A stretch of DNA of 33,688 bases. Origin: Leptolyngbya sp. Heron Island J. GTDB taxonomy: Bacteria > Cyanobacteriota > Cyanobacteriia > Phormidesmidales > Phormidesmidaceae. Position numbers and translations under genes: made by a program. The DNA is taken from positions 1 to 33,688 of the forward strand of contig NZ_AWNH01000110.1 in the NCBI RefSeq assembly GCF_000482245.1. Reading direction: 5' to 3'. The notes under the pieces are model-generated. The model searched no databases and was not told the origin of the DNA. It worked only from the letters and a program-made list of their open reading frames with translations. Shown here piece by piece: positions 9,501-16,185 of the stretch (the stretch's first letter is position 1; the number at the start of each line of letters is the position of its first letter).

Positions 9501-10121
9501 CGGCAAACGATAGAAACGGGTAAATCTTCAGTGTTTGATCTGCAGTTTAACCCCGATGGTAAAACATTGGTGATCAGTGGTGCTAATGAATCCCTAAGTA
9601 TTTGGACCCTGGATGGGCAAAAGCTGAAGAGCATTGACCATGAGAAAACGATTAGTGCGATCGCATTTATGCCAGATGGCACTATGTTTATGACTGCCGA
9701 TGATTCCGCCATTCAACAATGGCAAGCCAGTGGTGAACTCGTGCAGGAATTCACCTTTGACCTGGCAGAAGCCACGTTTTTAGGTAATAGTATTGCCCTC
9801 AGCTCTAATGGTGAAATGTTGGCGGCTCCCCTATGGAATAGTGATCTTAAAGCCTGGCAGATTAAGCTATGGAAAGTCGATGGGACAGAGCTGACAGAAA
9901 TTACTACCTTAGTCGGACATCAGGGAGAAATTCGGTCTGTAGCTTTTAGCCCAGATGGTACCCAACTGATTTCAGCATCGTTTGATAAAACCATGGTTCT
10001 CTGGGATCTGAGTAAAGTCCTAAATCTCGATGAAATTACCCTTGCCTGTGATTTGATTGTTGACTATTTGAGCACCAGTCCAGACATTGCTGATAGCGAT
10101 CGCAAGCTGTGTGAGACTTAG
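6582..10121 (+). CDS. AAA-like STAND NTPase, transmembrane, WD40 protein 2 (1179 aa)
   Basis: Paralogue of the gene just upstream. The first 470 residues match closely: Walker A Lys49, Walker B Asp148-Glu149, the coiled coil, and KLQRYLLGAVSLGMVGAIGL as the single membrane helix (about 468-490). Synonymous codons differ throughout, so the duplication is not recent. The C-terminal half has about fourteen WD40-type repeats ending in W and a DG turn, enough for two seven-bladed propellers, and closes with the same DYLSTSPDIADSDRKLC tail. AGGGAG lies 5 nt before the ATG, within the 19-nt gap after the first paralogue. The role is inferred as a membrane-anchored sensor NTPase. WD40-STAND proteins occur in signalling and in antiphage defence, but no nuclease, TIR or protease effector domain is visible. 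HIP1 sites occur inside the gene at 7492, 9657 and 10096, so it looks native. Confidence 0.88.
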   Translation: MQYQMRYQIGGTLTNYDPTYVVRQADEDLYQQLQAGEFCYVFNTRQMGKSSLLVRTKKRLHQDGYYCLTLDMTNVGTEMITPQQWYKGILGELVSGLQVHQPFEFSMMDLQTWWQQQGDMPLVQRLSRFLSDVLLKQLPQQRLFIMVDEIDSVLVLPFAVDDFFALVRHCYNQRALNPDFQRITFALFGVATPTDLIQDKTRTPFNIGHAVTLHGFSMAEAIHLADGLAVGSRDPNTVLEAILNWTGGQPFLTQKLCQLVSHEPSAAAASPTLSDPDWVAQIVHERIIDHWESQDEPEHLRTICDRILRQEDLAGRLLSIYQQILAASQPESLESPVSADNSLEHTELLLAGLVVRDRGQLSIKNPIYKAVFNLAWVQQQLQTLRPYAQLFNTWQVSDGTDSSRLLRGKSLVEAQQWATNKRLGDADYQFLRASETLEREEAQQKFEIAQAKEVKARLVQEQRASKLQRYLLGAVSLGMVGAIGLSVVAFWQSRRAFQNEQKAETEVVQTLITSANALFVSNQRLDALVAAVRATKRFPSLKSQTSLLTLGQQVESTLRQSLYGVFEVNRLTGHTDVVHDVAFSPDGKTLVSVGTDQHLRIWGRDGRLLDSVHISEDEPFSVDYSPKGDMIAVADGDGTVSLLSPTGETLKSLTGDGGTVWFVTFDATGELLVSTSQDGTAKLWSKDGELLRTFSQDDISGAAISPDQQLVATAGTEGKLWRRDGSLQATLTGHQGALSNIYFSPDGELIVASGDDQTIHLWQPDGTLIKTLAAHEASIWGMTFSPDGEFFVSTSVDGTAKVWSREGVLIETLRGHEASIWGVDVSPDGQTIATAGWDQTIRLWQRRNPLQETIYASEGSVSQIEISSTGGQFASASQNGAVQLWQRDGKLLKTLGNHGDGAFSIAISPDQTYVVSGGNDNTAKLWSVNGKPPQTLGNHQDALYAVAISPNGETIATGSLDGIVNLWHRDGTLRQTIETGKSSVFDLQFNPDGKTLVISGANESLSIWTLDGQKLKSIDHEKTISAIAFMPDGTMFMTADDSAIQQWQASGELVQEFTFDLAEATFLGNSIALSSNGEMLAAPLWNSDLKAWQIKLWKVDGTELTEITTLVGHQGEIRSVAFSPDGTQLISASFDKTMVLWDLSKVLNLDEITLACDLIVDYLSTSPDIADSDRKLCET

Positions 10122-10414
10122 TTTTTTCTTTTCAGCCATAGGAACAGCTGGAAGAAATGTAAGGCAATCATTAATTTTTTCAGGACTTACTTTTTGGTCA
10201 TTTTACCTGTCACTAGCTGCTAAAAGGCCTGACAGCGAGCCGCTTTGCTCGTTAAGCCAATCGCTCTCTCACTTGAATGTAAGAACGTACACTCTTGAAG
10301 ATGACTTCGGTTGAGTTTATTCAAACTTGATTGGTTATGGGTCGTTTATGGGCAATTTGTGAACCGAAACCCCACATTCGACTTAGCTATTGCAACTAGA
10401 GAGGAGAACAAATT

Positions 10415-11548
10415 ATGACTATGTCAGCAGCCAAGCCGACATCAGCCAGTACTACATGGACTAAAGAGTTAGTGCAGTCCCACGCAAAAACAGCAGTGCT
10501 TATTGAGATGTATACACTGCCGTTTTATCTTACGGTGATGACCTCGATCATCTTGCCTAAGGAGGATGATAAGTCGGAAAAAGCAGTATTTGCGAAGGCT
10601 GTTTACGATATCATCTTGAGCGTTTGCATTGAAGAAATGCTACATCTACAGCTAGCGGCCAATTTGTGTTTAGCCTTGGATGTTAATGCCAAAGAGATTT
10701 TCCAGAAACCTACCTATGGTGAACCTGTTCCCTATTTAGCTCCCTACGATCCAGAAACCATGGGACCAAAGATGCCAAACCATGAGGCCCTACTAAAGGC
10801 ATCGTTGGGTCCATTGAATGAGGCCACTCTCAATACTATGTTAGATATTGAGACCCCAACAGAATTTGACGCCGCCTTAGACCACACCAGTCCCCAATAT
10901 CCCTACGCTACCATTGGGCAGATGTATGATGCGCTATTAAAAGGCATTCTAGAAGTTGAGAAATATGGCCCCGTCTTTAGTTGGTCTACAGAAAACCAAC
11001 AGTCGCAGTTTATGATCCCGCCAAAGTTTCAACAAAATGCCTTAAGAATTAATCAGACAATTGCGTCATTTGGTGATGCCCAACAAGCTGTGAACTTGAT
11101 TTGCAGTCAAGGAGAAGGCTTGAACATGGCACCTGTCACAGAACCTCCTTATCACGAAAGCCAGTTTCGTGTTGACGACACCTACCGGTTCTATACGCCT
11201 ATTCAAAAAAATAAAGATGGCAAAAGTAAGGTTGTCGATCCAGAAGAAGATGATCGGGCTATTCTCAACCAGTATGCTCACTATGGTCGATTTTTATGGA
11301 TTCATAACCAGATTACCCATAAAGGAATGGAATTCCCAGAAACCTATCCCATTGCCGCTGGTGCGCCTACCTTTGAACAGGGTAAAGCGGTGGGAGAACT
11401 TGTAGAGGGATTTGACTCATTTATCAAGACTCTAACCTCTATGTGGGGTGGTGGCGGTGCTAGCACGTTTTTTGATGCCATGTACAAGCTGAAGCCTCTA
11501 CCAACTCAGTGCTGGCAAGCGGGTATTGTGCCCCAATGGAAAGAGTAG
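10415..11548 (+). CDS. Ferritin-like VioB-type protein (377 aa)
   Basis: This matches the ferritin-like domain found in iminophenyl-pyruvate dimer synthases such as VioB. It shows a first helix with AVLIEMYTLPFYLTVM (Glu31), a second with ILSVCIEEMLHLQLAANL (Glu74 and His77 in an ExxH pair), a loop YGEPVPYLAPYDP, a helix LLKGILEVEKYGPVF, and a C-terminal half ending with the glycine-rich SMWGGGG. These residues suggest a di-metal four-helix bundle. In violacein synthesis the domain sits in a much larger protein that couples two indole-pyruvate imines, whereas here the protein is the stand-alone domain, so the substrate is unknown. The Shine-Dalgarno GAGGAGAAC lies just before the ATG. It stands alone on the plus strand, about 290 nt after the WD40 pair, with the ectA remnant behind it. 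Confidence 0.8.
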   Translation: MTMSAAKPTSASTTWTKELVQSHAKTAVLIEMYTLPFYLTVMTSIILPKEDDKSEKAVFAKAVYDIILSVCIEEMLHLQLAANLCLALDVNAKEIFQKPTYGEPVPYLAPYDPETMGPKMPNHEALLKASLGPLNEATLNTMLDIETPTEFDAALDHTSPQYPYATIGQMYDALLKGILEVEKYGPVFSWSTENQQSQFMIPPKFQQNALRINQTIASFGDAQQAVNLICSQGEGLNMAPVTEPPYHESQFRVDDTYRFYTPIQKNKDGKSKVVDPEEDDRAILNQYAHYGRFLWIHNQITHKGMEFPETYPIAAGAPTFEQGKAVGELVEGFDSFIKTLTSMWGGGGASTFFDAMYKLKPLPTQCWQAGIVPQWKE

Positions 11549-11611
11549 TCATAAAAACCTCTCCCTCAGAAACTAAAAACTTTGACTTGACATAATACAC
11601 GATTATGCATT

Positions 11612-11639
11612 GCCTGCTCTGATGCACTTCAGGGCAGGC
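11612..11639 (+). promoter_or_regulatory. Leader hairpin before the ectA-like gene
   Basis: The arms GCCTGCTCTGA and TCAGGGCAGGC form an 11-bp stem (one G-U) with loop TGCACT. It ends 6 nt before AGGAG at 11646-11650, the likely ribosome binding site of the ectA remnant. No T tract follows, so it may be a leader structure affecting translation rather than a terminator of the ferritin-like gene. The role is inferred. Confidence 0.5.
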
Positions 11640-11657
11640 GTCATTAGGAGTATGAAA

Positions 11658-12167
11658 ATGGTGCGATCGCATTTCTTGCCCTCTACTCTCGAACTAGGTC
11701 CACCCACGGACCTAGACGCATTTGCCTTCCAGGAATTATTAACTACCACACCATTTCTCTTCAACAATTCTCTCCATTGCAATCTGTTGCAATGCACCCA
11801 CTTTGCTGATACTTTAATCTGCGCCAAAGAGGCCAATCAGTTAGTTGCCTTTATCTTCGGCTATCGTATTCCCACACGGCCAGATACGTTATTTATCTGG
11901 CAAACAATTGTTACCGAACCCTATCGCGGGCAGGGATTAGCTACACACATGTTGCAAACGCTGCTTCGGTGTCCCAGCTGTCAGGATATTGTCTATCTAG
12001 AAGTCACTATCCCAAACTCAAATCAAGCATCCTAGGCCCTGTTCAACCGTCTGGCTAAACAACTAGGAGCGACTATGACAGTCTCCATTGCCTTTGATAA
12101 AGAGACCCATTTCCATGGCAGCCGCGAGACTGAAAAACTAATGCACATAGGACCTATTTGTCAATAA
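11658..12167 (+). pseudogene. ectA: L-2,4-diaminobutyrate acetyltransferase (EctA-like), amber-interrupted
   Basis: A GNAT-fold acetyltransferase with EctA hallmarks: PPTDLDAFAFQELL, NSLHCNLLQCTHFADTLICA, GYRIPTRPDTLFIWQ, the acetyl-CoA loop EPYRGQGLATHML, and YLEVTIPNSNQAS. EctA acetylates diaminobutyrate in ectoine synthesis. A TAG at 12033-12035 stops translation after 125 residues. The same frame then continues as ALFNRLAKQLGATM to a TAA at 12165-12167. Family members read NxAS-W-ALF here, so TGG has become TAG at codon 126. Without it the product would be 169 residues, normal for EctA. The start at 11658 was chosen because AGGAG is 7 nt upstream. An upstream in-frame ATG at 11610 would only add non-conserved residues. 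No ectB or ectC follows, so even an intact gene would be an orphan. Confidence 0.83.
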
Positions 12168-12517
12168 GCAGATGACTCTCCATCAGAGAATTACATCGTT
12201 CAACCAGCTGCTATATCAACTGTTTGGAAACGTTAGTGTTAAAGGTAAGAACTTAGCCTAAGTTCTTTAAACAAGAGGTACTACAAATCACATTTTCCCG
12301 ATACGATTCACAATATTTTGATCTACAGACTTAATTTCATATTAATGGCAGATCGATTTTTCCGATCCCCTTTCTCATTTTAGTTACCTTTATCCCCCTC
12401 ACACTTGCCTGTAGTGCTGCGTTGATTTCTTTGTTAGGTGGTTAGTCTGCTCTAGTACCAGGGACATTGGTGTCTGGGCTATAGAATGGCTTTACGATTC
12501 ACTTATCCACCAGACTC
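12168..12517. other. 350-bp gap between the ectA remnant and the GH30 gene
   Basis: AT-rich sequence between genes that converge on it. I saw no convincing ORF, RNA gene or clear terminator. There is no trace of ectB, which normally follows ectA. Confidence 0.6.
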
Positions 12518-14074
12518 CTATAAAGGATAAACAATAGTCTGAAAAGCATTGCTGGGAATGGAGATATTTACGCGCTCGGAATTTGAAGTTGGATCGCTAA
12601 TAGCATACTGATACGGCGAGTTGCTGCGATTGAGTACAACAACTACGATTTCATTGTGTGGAGTCTTAAACGCAACGACTTCTATCGCTAATCCGTCCCC
12701 TATTCCAATTCGCTTCGAACCGGGTGGAATGAATCGACTGAAATGCCCTATAGCATAGTACATAGGTTGTTTTATAATACGATATCGGTTGGAATCGTAC
12801 TTTGGCATGACGAGAATTGGGGCATCGCAGAAGTTGTTAGCATGATTTGGACCGCCCTTTGCGTCAAGGACAATATTCCAATCGGTCCAGCCAACTGCCC
12901 AATTTGTGAGATCGCCCCAAATATCATAGGCATAAGCTTTGCCACGCTCCCATCGACCCTGGTTCAAATCAGGACCGCATTTTTCAAATGGTCTACGATA
13001 CCCGGTGCAGGCTTCAGTTGCCAAGATGAATTTATCTGGAAATTGGCTGTGTGTTTTTTCAAGTTGCTCAAAAAACGGGCCTGCATACCAATGCACCCCA
13101 ATACCTTGCACATAGTCCTTAGCTGAATCTGTCCCGTTTAGCATAATCTCCGGCCAATTCACGTCAGATACGTTTGTGACATGATTTTCTAATTTGTGAA
13201 GCCACTCTTTTGGCAAACTCTTCCAATCTGGGGAACCGCCTGTGTAAATCTTCTGACCATCCAGCATAATGATATCGACGTTTGGATGCTCCTTTTTCAG
13301 TGTCGGCCCCAGATAGTTTGCAACAAAATCTCGCTCTTGCTCCGCACTAAAATCCATTGACTCCCAAGTGATGCCGATATCTCCAGTAGGCAACTTAAAT
13401 TCCCGTCCATTCGGCTCATTCTGAACAGTCACAGCCCAAATATCAACTCCCCGGTCATAATAAGCACTCAGGTATTTTGAGAAGTATAAGGCCCATGCCT
13501 GCTTGTACTTGCCATTCTTGTCTGATTTGAGTTGACCACCAACCCAGCCTTTATCCGCTCCAACTTTTCGAGAAGAGTAGTTCGTTTTCATCCATGGCGG
13601 TGCTGTCCATGGACTGGCAAAAAGCCTTAACGATGTCCCTCGAAGTGCATTAGCGCGCTTAATGATTGGGATTCTTTTCTCAAGATCCCATGTCTTATTT
13701 AAGGAAAAACTTAAGAGTTCAAAATCTTCTTCTGTATCGCAGTAGCAATAATATTCTTTTGAAAAATCGCAACTTCCGATTGGGATTCGCCCTATAGAGT
13801 AATTATTTCCACTAGGCCCGTAGTATGCTTTAAGAACTTCTTCCTGCTGATCCAGAGGCATACTCAAAATGTTTTCAATTGCCGCATCTGTAAACGCCCC
13901 GCCGAATCCAAGTATCTCCTGATATTCTTGCCCTGGTTTAATGGTTATGATTCGGCGATCATTGATATTGTTAGATCCAAAATTAACTTTGCGAGGATGA
14001 AGCCCATCTCCATAGAAGGAGTTATCATAGATTGACTTACTGGTCTCGTAGATCGTCGCTATTTTTCCACTCAT
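12518..14074 (-). CDS. GH30 glucosylceramidase (GBA1-like glycosidase)
   Basis: A 518-residue glycoside hydrolase family 30 enzyme very similar in layout to animal lysosomal glucocerebrosidase. Motifs in order: ILGFGGAFTDAA, IGRIPIGSCDFS, RLFASPWTAPPWMKTN, the acid/base in VTVQNEPN (Glu220), the nucleophile in LATEACTG (Glu354), VGWTDWNIVLDAKGGPNH, QPMYYAIGHFSRFIPPGS, and a C-terminal beta domain with VVVVLNRS. Both catalytic glutamates are present and the length is complete, so it should cleave the beta-glucosyl bond of glucosylceramide or a related beta-glucoside. No signal peptide is visible, so the product is predicted cytoplasmic unless exported otherwise. An AGGAA stands before the ATG. 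A 38-bp perfect palindrome lies 53 nt upstream. The region lacks HIP1 sites, consistent with acquisition. Confidence 0.9.
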   Translation of the reverse strand: MSGKIATIYETSKSIYDNSFYGDGLHPRKVNFGSNNINDRRIITIKPGQEYQEILGFGGAFTDAAIENILSMPLDQQEEVLKAYYGPSGNNYSIGRIPIGSCDFSKEYYCYCDTEEDFELLSFSLNKTWDLEKRIPIIKRANALRGTSLRLFASPWTAPPWMKTNYSSRKVGADKGWVGGQLKSDKNGKYKQAWALYFSKYLSAYYDRGVDIWAVTVQNEPNGREFKLPTGDIGITWESMDFSAEQERDFVANYLGPTLKKEHPNVDIIMLDGQKIYTGGSPDWKSLPKEWLHKLENHVTNVSDVNWPEIMLNGTDSAKDYVQGIGVHWYAGPFFEQLEKTHSQFPDKFILATEACTGYRRPFEKCGPDLNQGRWERGKAYAYDIWGDLTNWAVGWTDWNIVLDAKGGPNHANNFCDAPILVMPKYDSNRYRIIKQPMYYAIGHFSRFIPPGSKRIGIGDGLAIEVVAFKTPHNEIVVVVLNRSNSPYQYAISDPTSNSERVNISIPSNAFQTIVYPL

Positions 14075-14126
14075 GTCTGATTCCTTTCCCTAAATTTCAG
14101 ATGCTTTTGATTACATTATTGAGACA

Positions 14127-14164
14127 ATTAACTTGTTGAAAGATAAATCTTTCAACAAGTTAAT
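14127..14164. promoter_or_regulatory. 38-bp perfect palindrome upstream of the GH30 gene
   Basis: Arms of 18 bp (ATTAACTTGTTGAAAGAT and its exact complement) are separated by only 2 nt. The site ends 53 nt before the GH30 start, inside its likely promoter or leader. No T tract follows on the minus strand, so an operator for a dimeric regulator or an extended leader hairpin is more likely than a terminator. Confidence 0.6.
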
Positions 14165-14312
14165 GCAACACTTAAAATATTGCTAGATTGCAATAACTAT
14201 GAGTCTAACTATGCCGACAACAAAGGCAGCAGAACTCTCATATAATCAGTCAGTCTCGCCAATAACTATAATTCGAACTCTCAAAGAGTTTCATGAGGTT
14301 TGGTCAAAAGCT

Positions 14313-14364
14313 AAAATTCGAGTTTAAGGGCGCTCATTACCTATACAATGGGCACCCTTAAACT
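14313..14364 (-). terminator. Probable terminator after the 119-aa gene
   Basis: On the minus strand an 18-position stem (AGTTTAAGGGTGCCCATT pairing with AATGAGCGCCCTTAAACT, two wobbles) around an 8-nt loop is followed by CGAATTTTAG. It lies 67 nt past the stop of the 119-residue gene and would separate it from the GH30 gene. The T run is only four long. Confidence 0.55.
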
Positions 14365-14430
14365 ACGTTAAAGATCTATCCTAGCAAGCCAAAATCTAAA
14401 CAATGTAAGACATGTGTTCTCTGCACTAAA

Positions 14431-14790
14431 TTAGTCACGAGCCCATTCAAACAAGTATGAATAGCCAGCCTTCATATGTTCATTTTGGTTCGCTATGTAA
14501 TACATCAATGTGTGCGCGCCACCAAATTTAGCTTTCCAGAGAGTGAATGTTCTTTCTTTGAAGGTGTCGTAAGAAATCCTTGTCGAATTATATCTTTGAC
14601 TATCTTGACACTGACAAAGAACTATTTCAGAAGATTGAAGCCCTTTCCACCAGGTTATACCTGGACCCAGGCAAAGAACTATCTCGATTTCGCTTGGTAC
14701 GTCAATTTCCTGAGGATCTTTTGCATATATCTTATCTCCATCTGAAAGAGAGGTACTTCCATTAAGTTGAGACCAGCTAATCTCTATCAT
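14431..14790 (-). CDS. Hypothetical protein (119 aa)
   Basis: I do not recognise the family. The protein has no signal peptide or membrane helix and looks like a compact soluble beta-rich domain. It begins MIEISWSQLNGSTSLSDGDK, then shows VPSEIEIVLCLGPGITWWKG, an ESQ/CQCQDSQRY middle and a tail with FTLWKAKFGGAHTLMYYIA ending in YSYLFEWARD. The tryptophan- and tyrosine-rich C-terminus might suit a carbohydrate- or lipid-binding fold, but that is a guess. TTGAGGATAGAAA before the ATG is a good ribosome binding site, which supports a real gene. It is upstream of the GH30 gene on the same strand, but a terminator-like hairpin and 356 nt lie between, so co-transcription is uncertain. Confidence 0.6.
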   Translation of the reverse strand: MIEISWSQLNGSTSLSDGDKIYAKDPQEIDVPSEIEIVLCLGPGITWWKGLQSSEIVLCQCQDSQRYNSTRISYDTFKERTFTLWKAKFGGAHTLMYYIANQNEHMKAGYSYLFEWARD

Positions 14791-15165
14791 TTTCTATCCT
14801 CAATAACGTTACTTTACACGCTGAATTTAGTAGATTTAATCAGAATTAAGAAGGTATAAAACCGACTCAGAACCTTATCAGGCAAACATTTTATCGGCCT
14901 TTTTGACCGTCCCTAAAACCCTCATGTATCAAGGGCTCTACTATTTCCGATTAATTCTACTGAGCAAACTGAGCAACTGGCGGTGTGTTATGTCAATTTG
15001 TTAAACAAACCAATTGAGTATGCTAGCCAGGACCAGTGCATCTACACAACTATGATTAAGTTGACATAACTAATATAGACACAACAAGAGAGAAAAAATA
15101 GTGCTGCAGAGAAGAACTTTATCAATCAGCTAACTTCTCTCACTTCCAACTAGTGAATTGATCTG

Positions 15166-15200
15166 ACGTGCAAAAGGCAATAAAGGTGAGATCTATTGCA
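15166..15200. repeat. 35-bp direct repeat, copy A
   Basis: Matches 17083-17117 with only a few substitutions over 35 nt (shared core AAAAGGCAATAAAGGTGAGA). A second shared segment (core TAACTTCTCT, 15122-15146 and 16812-16836) lies upstream of each copy, but the spacing differs: about 20 nt here and about 246 nt in the other copy. Confidence 0.7.
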
Positions 15201-15268
15201 AAGAGAAGCCCACCACAATATCGGTGAGTAACCAGAGAACTGCCTCCTAATTGAATTGGTTGGGTTGG

Positions 15269-15490
15269 TTATTGTCTTTCATCATCTTTAGACCGACATA
15301 TTGATTGAATTCTGTAGCAGCCCCAAAGCCCCATAGGATAAATCAATAAGCGATTAAAGGTAATACCAATAGCGCCAATATCTTGCTCGACTATACGAAT
15401 AAAGATAGCGGCAAGCGATAGGAGAAAGATGCATAAAAAAGAAGGACTAAACCTAAAATCTCTTTTAGGTTTAGTCCCTTCGATACTCTC
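15269..15490 (-). pseudogene. Possible remnant of a small hydrophobic protein gene
   Basis: An open frame of about 73 codons without an ATG or GTG at its beginning reads FLCIFLLSLAAIFIRIVEQD followed by IGAIGITFNRLLIYPMGLWG and a charged tail ending KDDERQ. The ordered mix of hydrophobic and conserved-looking residues resembles a real membrane protein, but I do not know the family. The likely terminator of the upstream tail-collar gene overlaps its 5' part, so it is probably the broken end of an older gene. Confidence 0.25.
15435..15477 (-). terminator. Rho-independent terminator for the tail-collar gene
   Basis: On the minus strand GGACTAAACCTAAAA pairs perfectly with TTTTAGGTTTAGTCC (15 bp, loop GAGA) and is followed by TTCTTTTTTA. 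It lies about 170 nt after the stop of the 15648-16007 gene. Confidence 0.8.
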
Positions 15491-15647
15491 TCATTCTCCT
15501 CGACTGAAGATATAAAAGGGTATTCAGTAAATTCATGTTGAGATACTTAATACCTGAATTGCGCGTTGCTGTCAGCAAGCTGGCGATCACACTTTTTCTG
15601 TTGTTGTGGGAGATGCGATCTCACAAAATCCCAATAATAAATTGTCC

Positions 15648-16007
15648 CTAGTTGCTAGATGGATAAACACCATCCCACGCAATAATGTAGTTAACTGTTG
15701 TGTAGTTTATGCCACTAGCAACACTTTGAACTTGATCATACTTATGATCATATGAAGTCTTAAACTGAGCCCGTTGGCCAAGAGTATAAGCAGGCAAGCC
15801 AGGACCCTGGCCTTGATGAACAGGAGCCCTGCCGCGGAGATCAGGCAGCCCAAACGTGGTGCGACCATCCCCTCCATAGGTAGTTCCTAATAGACTATAC
15901 AGAGCGCTATAGTTAGAAATTGATAACAGTTGACCATCACACAAAAACCAGCCTGTGGGAGCAAAGTTTCCCGCAAACATGATGATCTGTCCCATATAGG
16001 GTTGCAT
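15648..16007 (-). CDS. Phage tail collar domain protein 1 (microcystin-dependent-protein-like), 119 aa
   Basis: The N-terminal half is a clear tail collar (COG4675-type) domain: MQPYMGQIIMFAGNFAPTGW, FLCDGQLLSIS, LYSLLGTTYGGDGRTTFG and LPDLRGRAPVHQGQGPGLP. The usual ending NYIIAxxGxxPSxN is also present. The segment between them (normally a VTLT-QMPxHxH stretch) is reduced, giving 119 residues against about 170-200 in typical members. The start at 16007 was chosen because GGAG lies 10 nt upstream and the conserved domain begins there. An in-frame start 60 nt further up adds only unconserved residues. It is a paralogue of the next gene up (16186-16539). Bacterial members of this group are often not part of any phage, and no other tail gene is nearby. 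The function is unknown. Confidence 0.82.
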   Translation of the reverse strand: MQPYMGQIIMFAGNFAPTGWFLCDGQLLSISNYSALYSLLGTTYGGDGRTTFGLPDLRGRAPVHQGQGPGLPAYTLGQRAQFKTSYDHKYDQVQSVASGINYTTVNYIIAWDGVYPSSN

Positions 16008-16185
16008 AGCCGTATTTCTCCAGGTAACAATCAACCAACCAACGGTGCTGTGACAGTCAGTCAACAAACCGCATGGTATCCATTCTTTTTAACGACATTG
16101 TCAATCAAGATTGCCAAATTCTAACCAGGGCGAAGAAATCTCCATTAGAGGATGAATTAGAATTTGAGACCCATTGCTTACAAGT

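Larger units (their letters stand above)
14791..15647. other. 857-bp low-gene region with repeats
   Basis: No intact gene is visible. It contains a 10-bp perfect inverted repeat (GTTATGTCAA at 14987-14996, TTGACATAAC at 15061-15070), short segments repeated near 16.8 and 17.1 kb, an ORF remnant at 15269-15490, and a minus-strand terminator at 15435-15477. It is AT-rich and lacks HIP1 sites. Confidence 0.6.

Noticed and set aside
9410-9712. Antisense ORFs inside the WD40 genes (for example 100 codons at 9410-9712).
   Set aside because: They are mirror frames of a strongly conserved coding region with no independent signals.
3716-10121. A confirmed antiphage (Avs-type) defence system.
   Set aside because: The NTPase-WD40 layout is compatible, but no effector domain or neighbouring defence gene is visible, so only a sensor NTPase is claimed.
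11610-11657. Longer N-terminus of the EctA-like frame from the ATG at 11610.
   Set aside because: It would translate the leader hairpin, and the ATG at 11658 has AGGAG at the right distance.
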